DNA from: Bacillota bacterium
Lineage (GTDB): Bacteria > Bacillota_C > Negativicutes > JAEYSJ01
DNA length: 13,061 nt
NCBI GenBank assembly: GCA_023434855.1
Contig: JAEYSJ010000135.1
Location: forward strand, 1-13,061
Direction of reading: 5' to 3'
The translations under genes were made by a program, and so were the position numbers. The stretch's first letter is position 1. Each line of letters opens with the position of its first letter. Positions 12,962 through 13,061 of this stretch are shown here, one piece after another. The notes beneath the pieces are model-generated. The model was not told where the DNA came from, ran no database searches, and was given only the letters and a program-made list of their open reading frames with translations.

Positions 12962-13061
12962 GATCTTTCACTGAAGAGGGCTGATGGGGCGAAAGGAGGT
13001 GCGACTTAGGTTTCCCGTGAGCAGTCCTTGCAGTAGGTGATAGATATGAGCTCTCTGACAA
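12962..13061 (+). ncRNA. Fourth leader copy, cut by the window end
   Basis: Matches the first 100 bases of the ompM3 leader almost base for base, from GATCTTTCACTG to GAGCTCTCTGACAA. Helices TCACT/GGTGA (12968-12972 with 13036-13040, one T-G pair) and GGGCTG/CAGTCC (12978-12983 with 13022-13027) are kept, as is CTTAGGTTT (13005-13013). It implies another OmpM gene starting roughly 90-120 bases beyond the window. Confidence 0.65.

Overview
The window reads as a chromosomal segment of a diderm, LPS-making Firmicute of the class Negativicutes; a Sporomusa/Pelosinus-like relative is the most likely, though the genus is an inference. Two things together support this. Its genes build and export Kdo-lipid A type lipopolysaccharide (kdsC, lpxL, lptC, lptA, lptB, and a YjgP/YjgQ-family permease). 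It also has several OmpM-type porins, which combine a signal peptide, one SLH domain, a coiled coil and a beta-barrel ending in phenylalanine. OmpM proteins tether the outer membrane to peptidoglycan in Negativicutes. Every recognised gene is on the + strand.

Bases 1-4939 are the LPS block. The 3' end of kdsC comes first, then lpxL-lptC-lptA with overlapping ends, then lptB and one lptF/G-type permease. A DUF3084 membrane/coiled-coil gene (5204-6460) follows and ends at a strong terminator. Three gaps in this block carry copies of a dispersed element bounded by inverted repeats of the AACCACAGAGGACACAGAG type. The copies before lpxL and after the permease lie in opposite orientation and are about 90% identical over 77 bases, so they bracket the lpx/lpt genes. 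A decayed fourth copy lies at 12579-12801.

Bases 6541-6839 hold a small self-contained unit: a 54-codon ORF with a dyad over its putative -10 box and its own terminator.

Bases 6840-13061 are a porin array: ompM1, a YqgF/RuvX-like RNase H-fold gene, ompM2, ompM3, and the start of a further leader at the window edge that predicts a fourth ompM. Each ompM is preceded by a sigma-H-like promoter (RNAGGAWWW-N11-RNNGAAT, with exactly 11 bases between the boxes in all five cases seen) and a long 5' leader of about 175-240 nt.

The leaders are the most notable part of the window. Those of ompM2, ompM3 and the truncated fourth unit belong to one family, with helices kept by compensatory changes. All three carry CTTAGGTT, which in ompM2 and ompM3 is perfectly complementary to AACCTAAG overlapping the porin Shine-Dalgarno. 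The ompM1 leader is unrelated in sequence but has the same logic: CCCCCTG is complementary to the CAGGGGG ribosome site, and an upstream CAGGGGC could compete for it. I do not recognise either leader as a known riboswitch class. They are candidates for RNA-based control of major outer-membrane protein synthesis.
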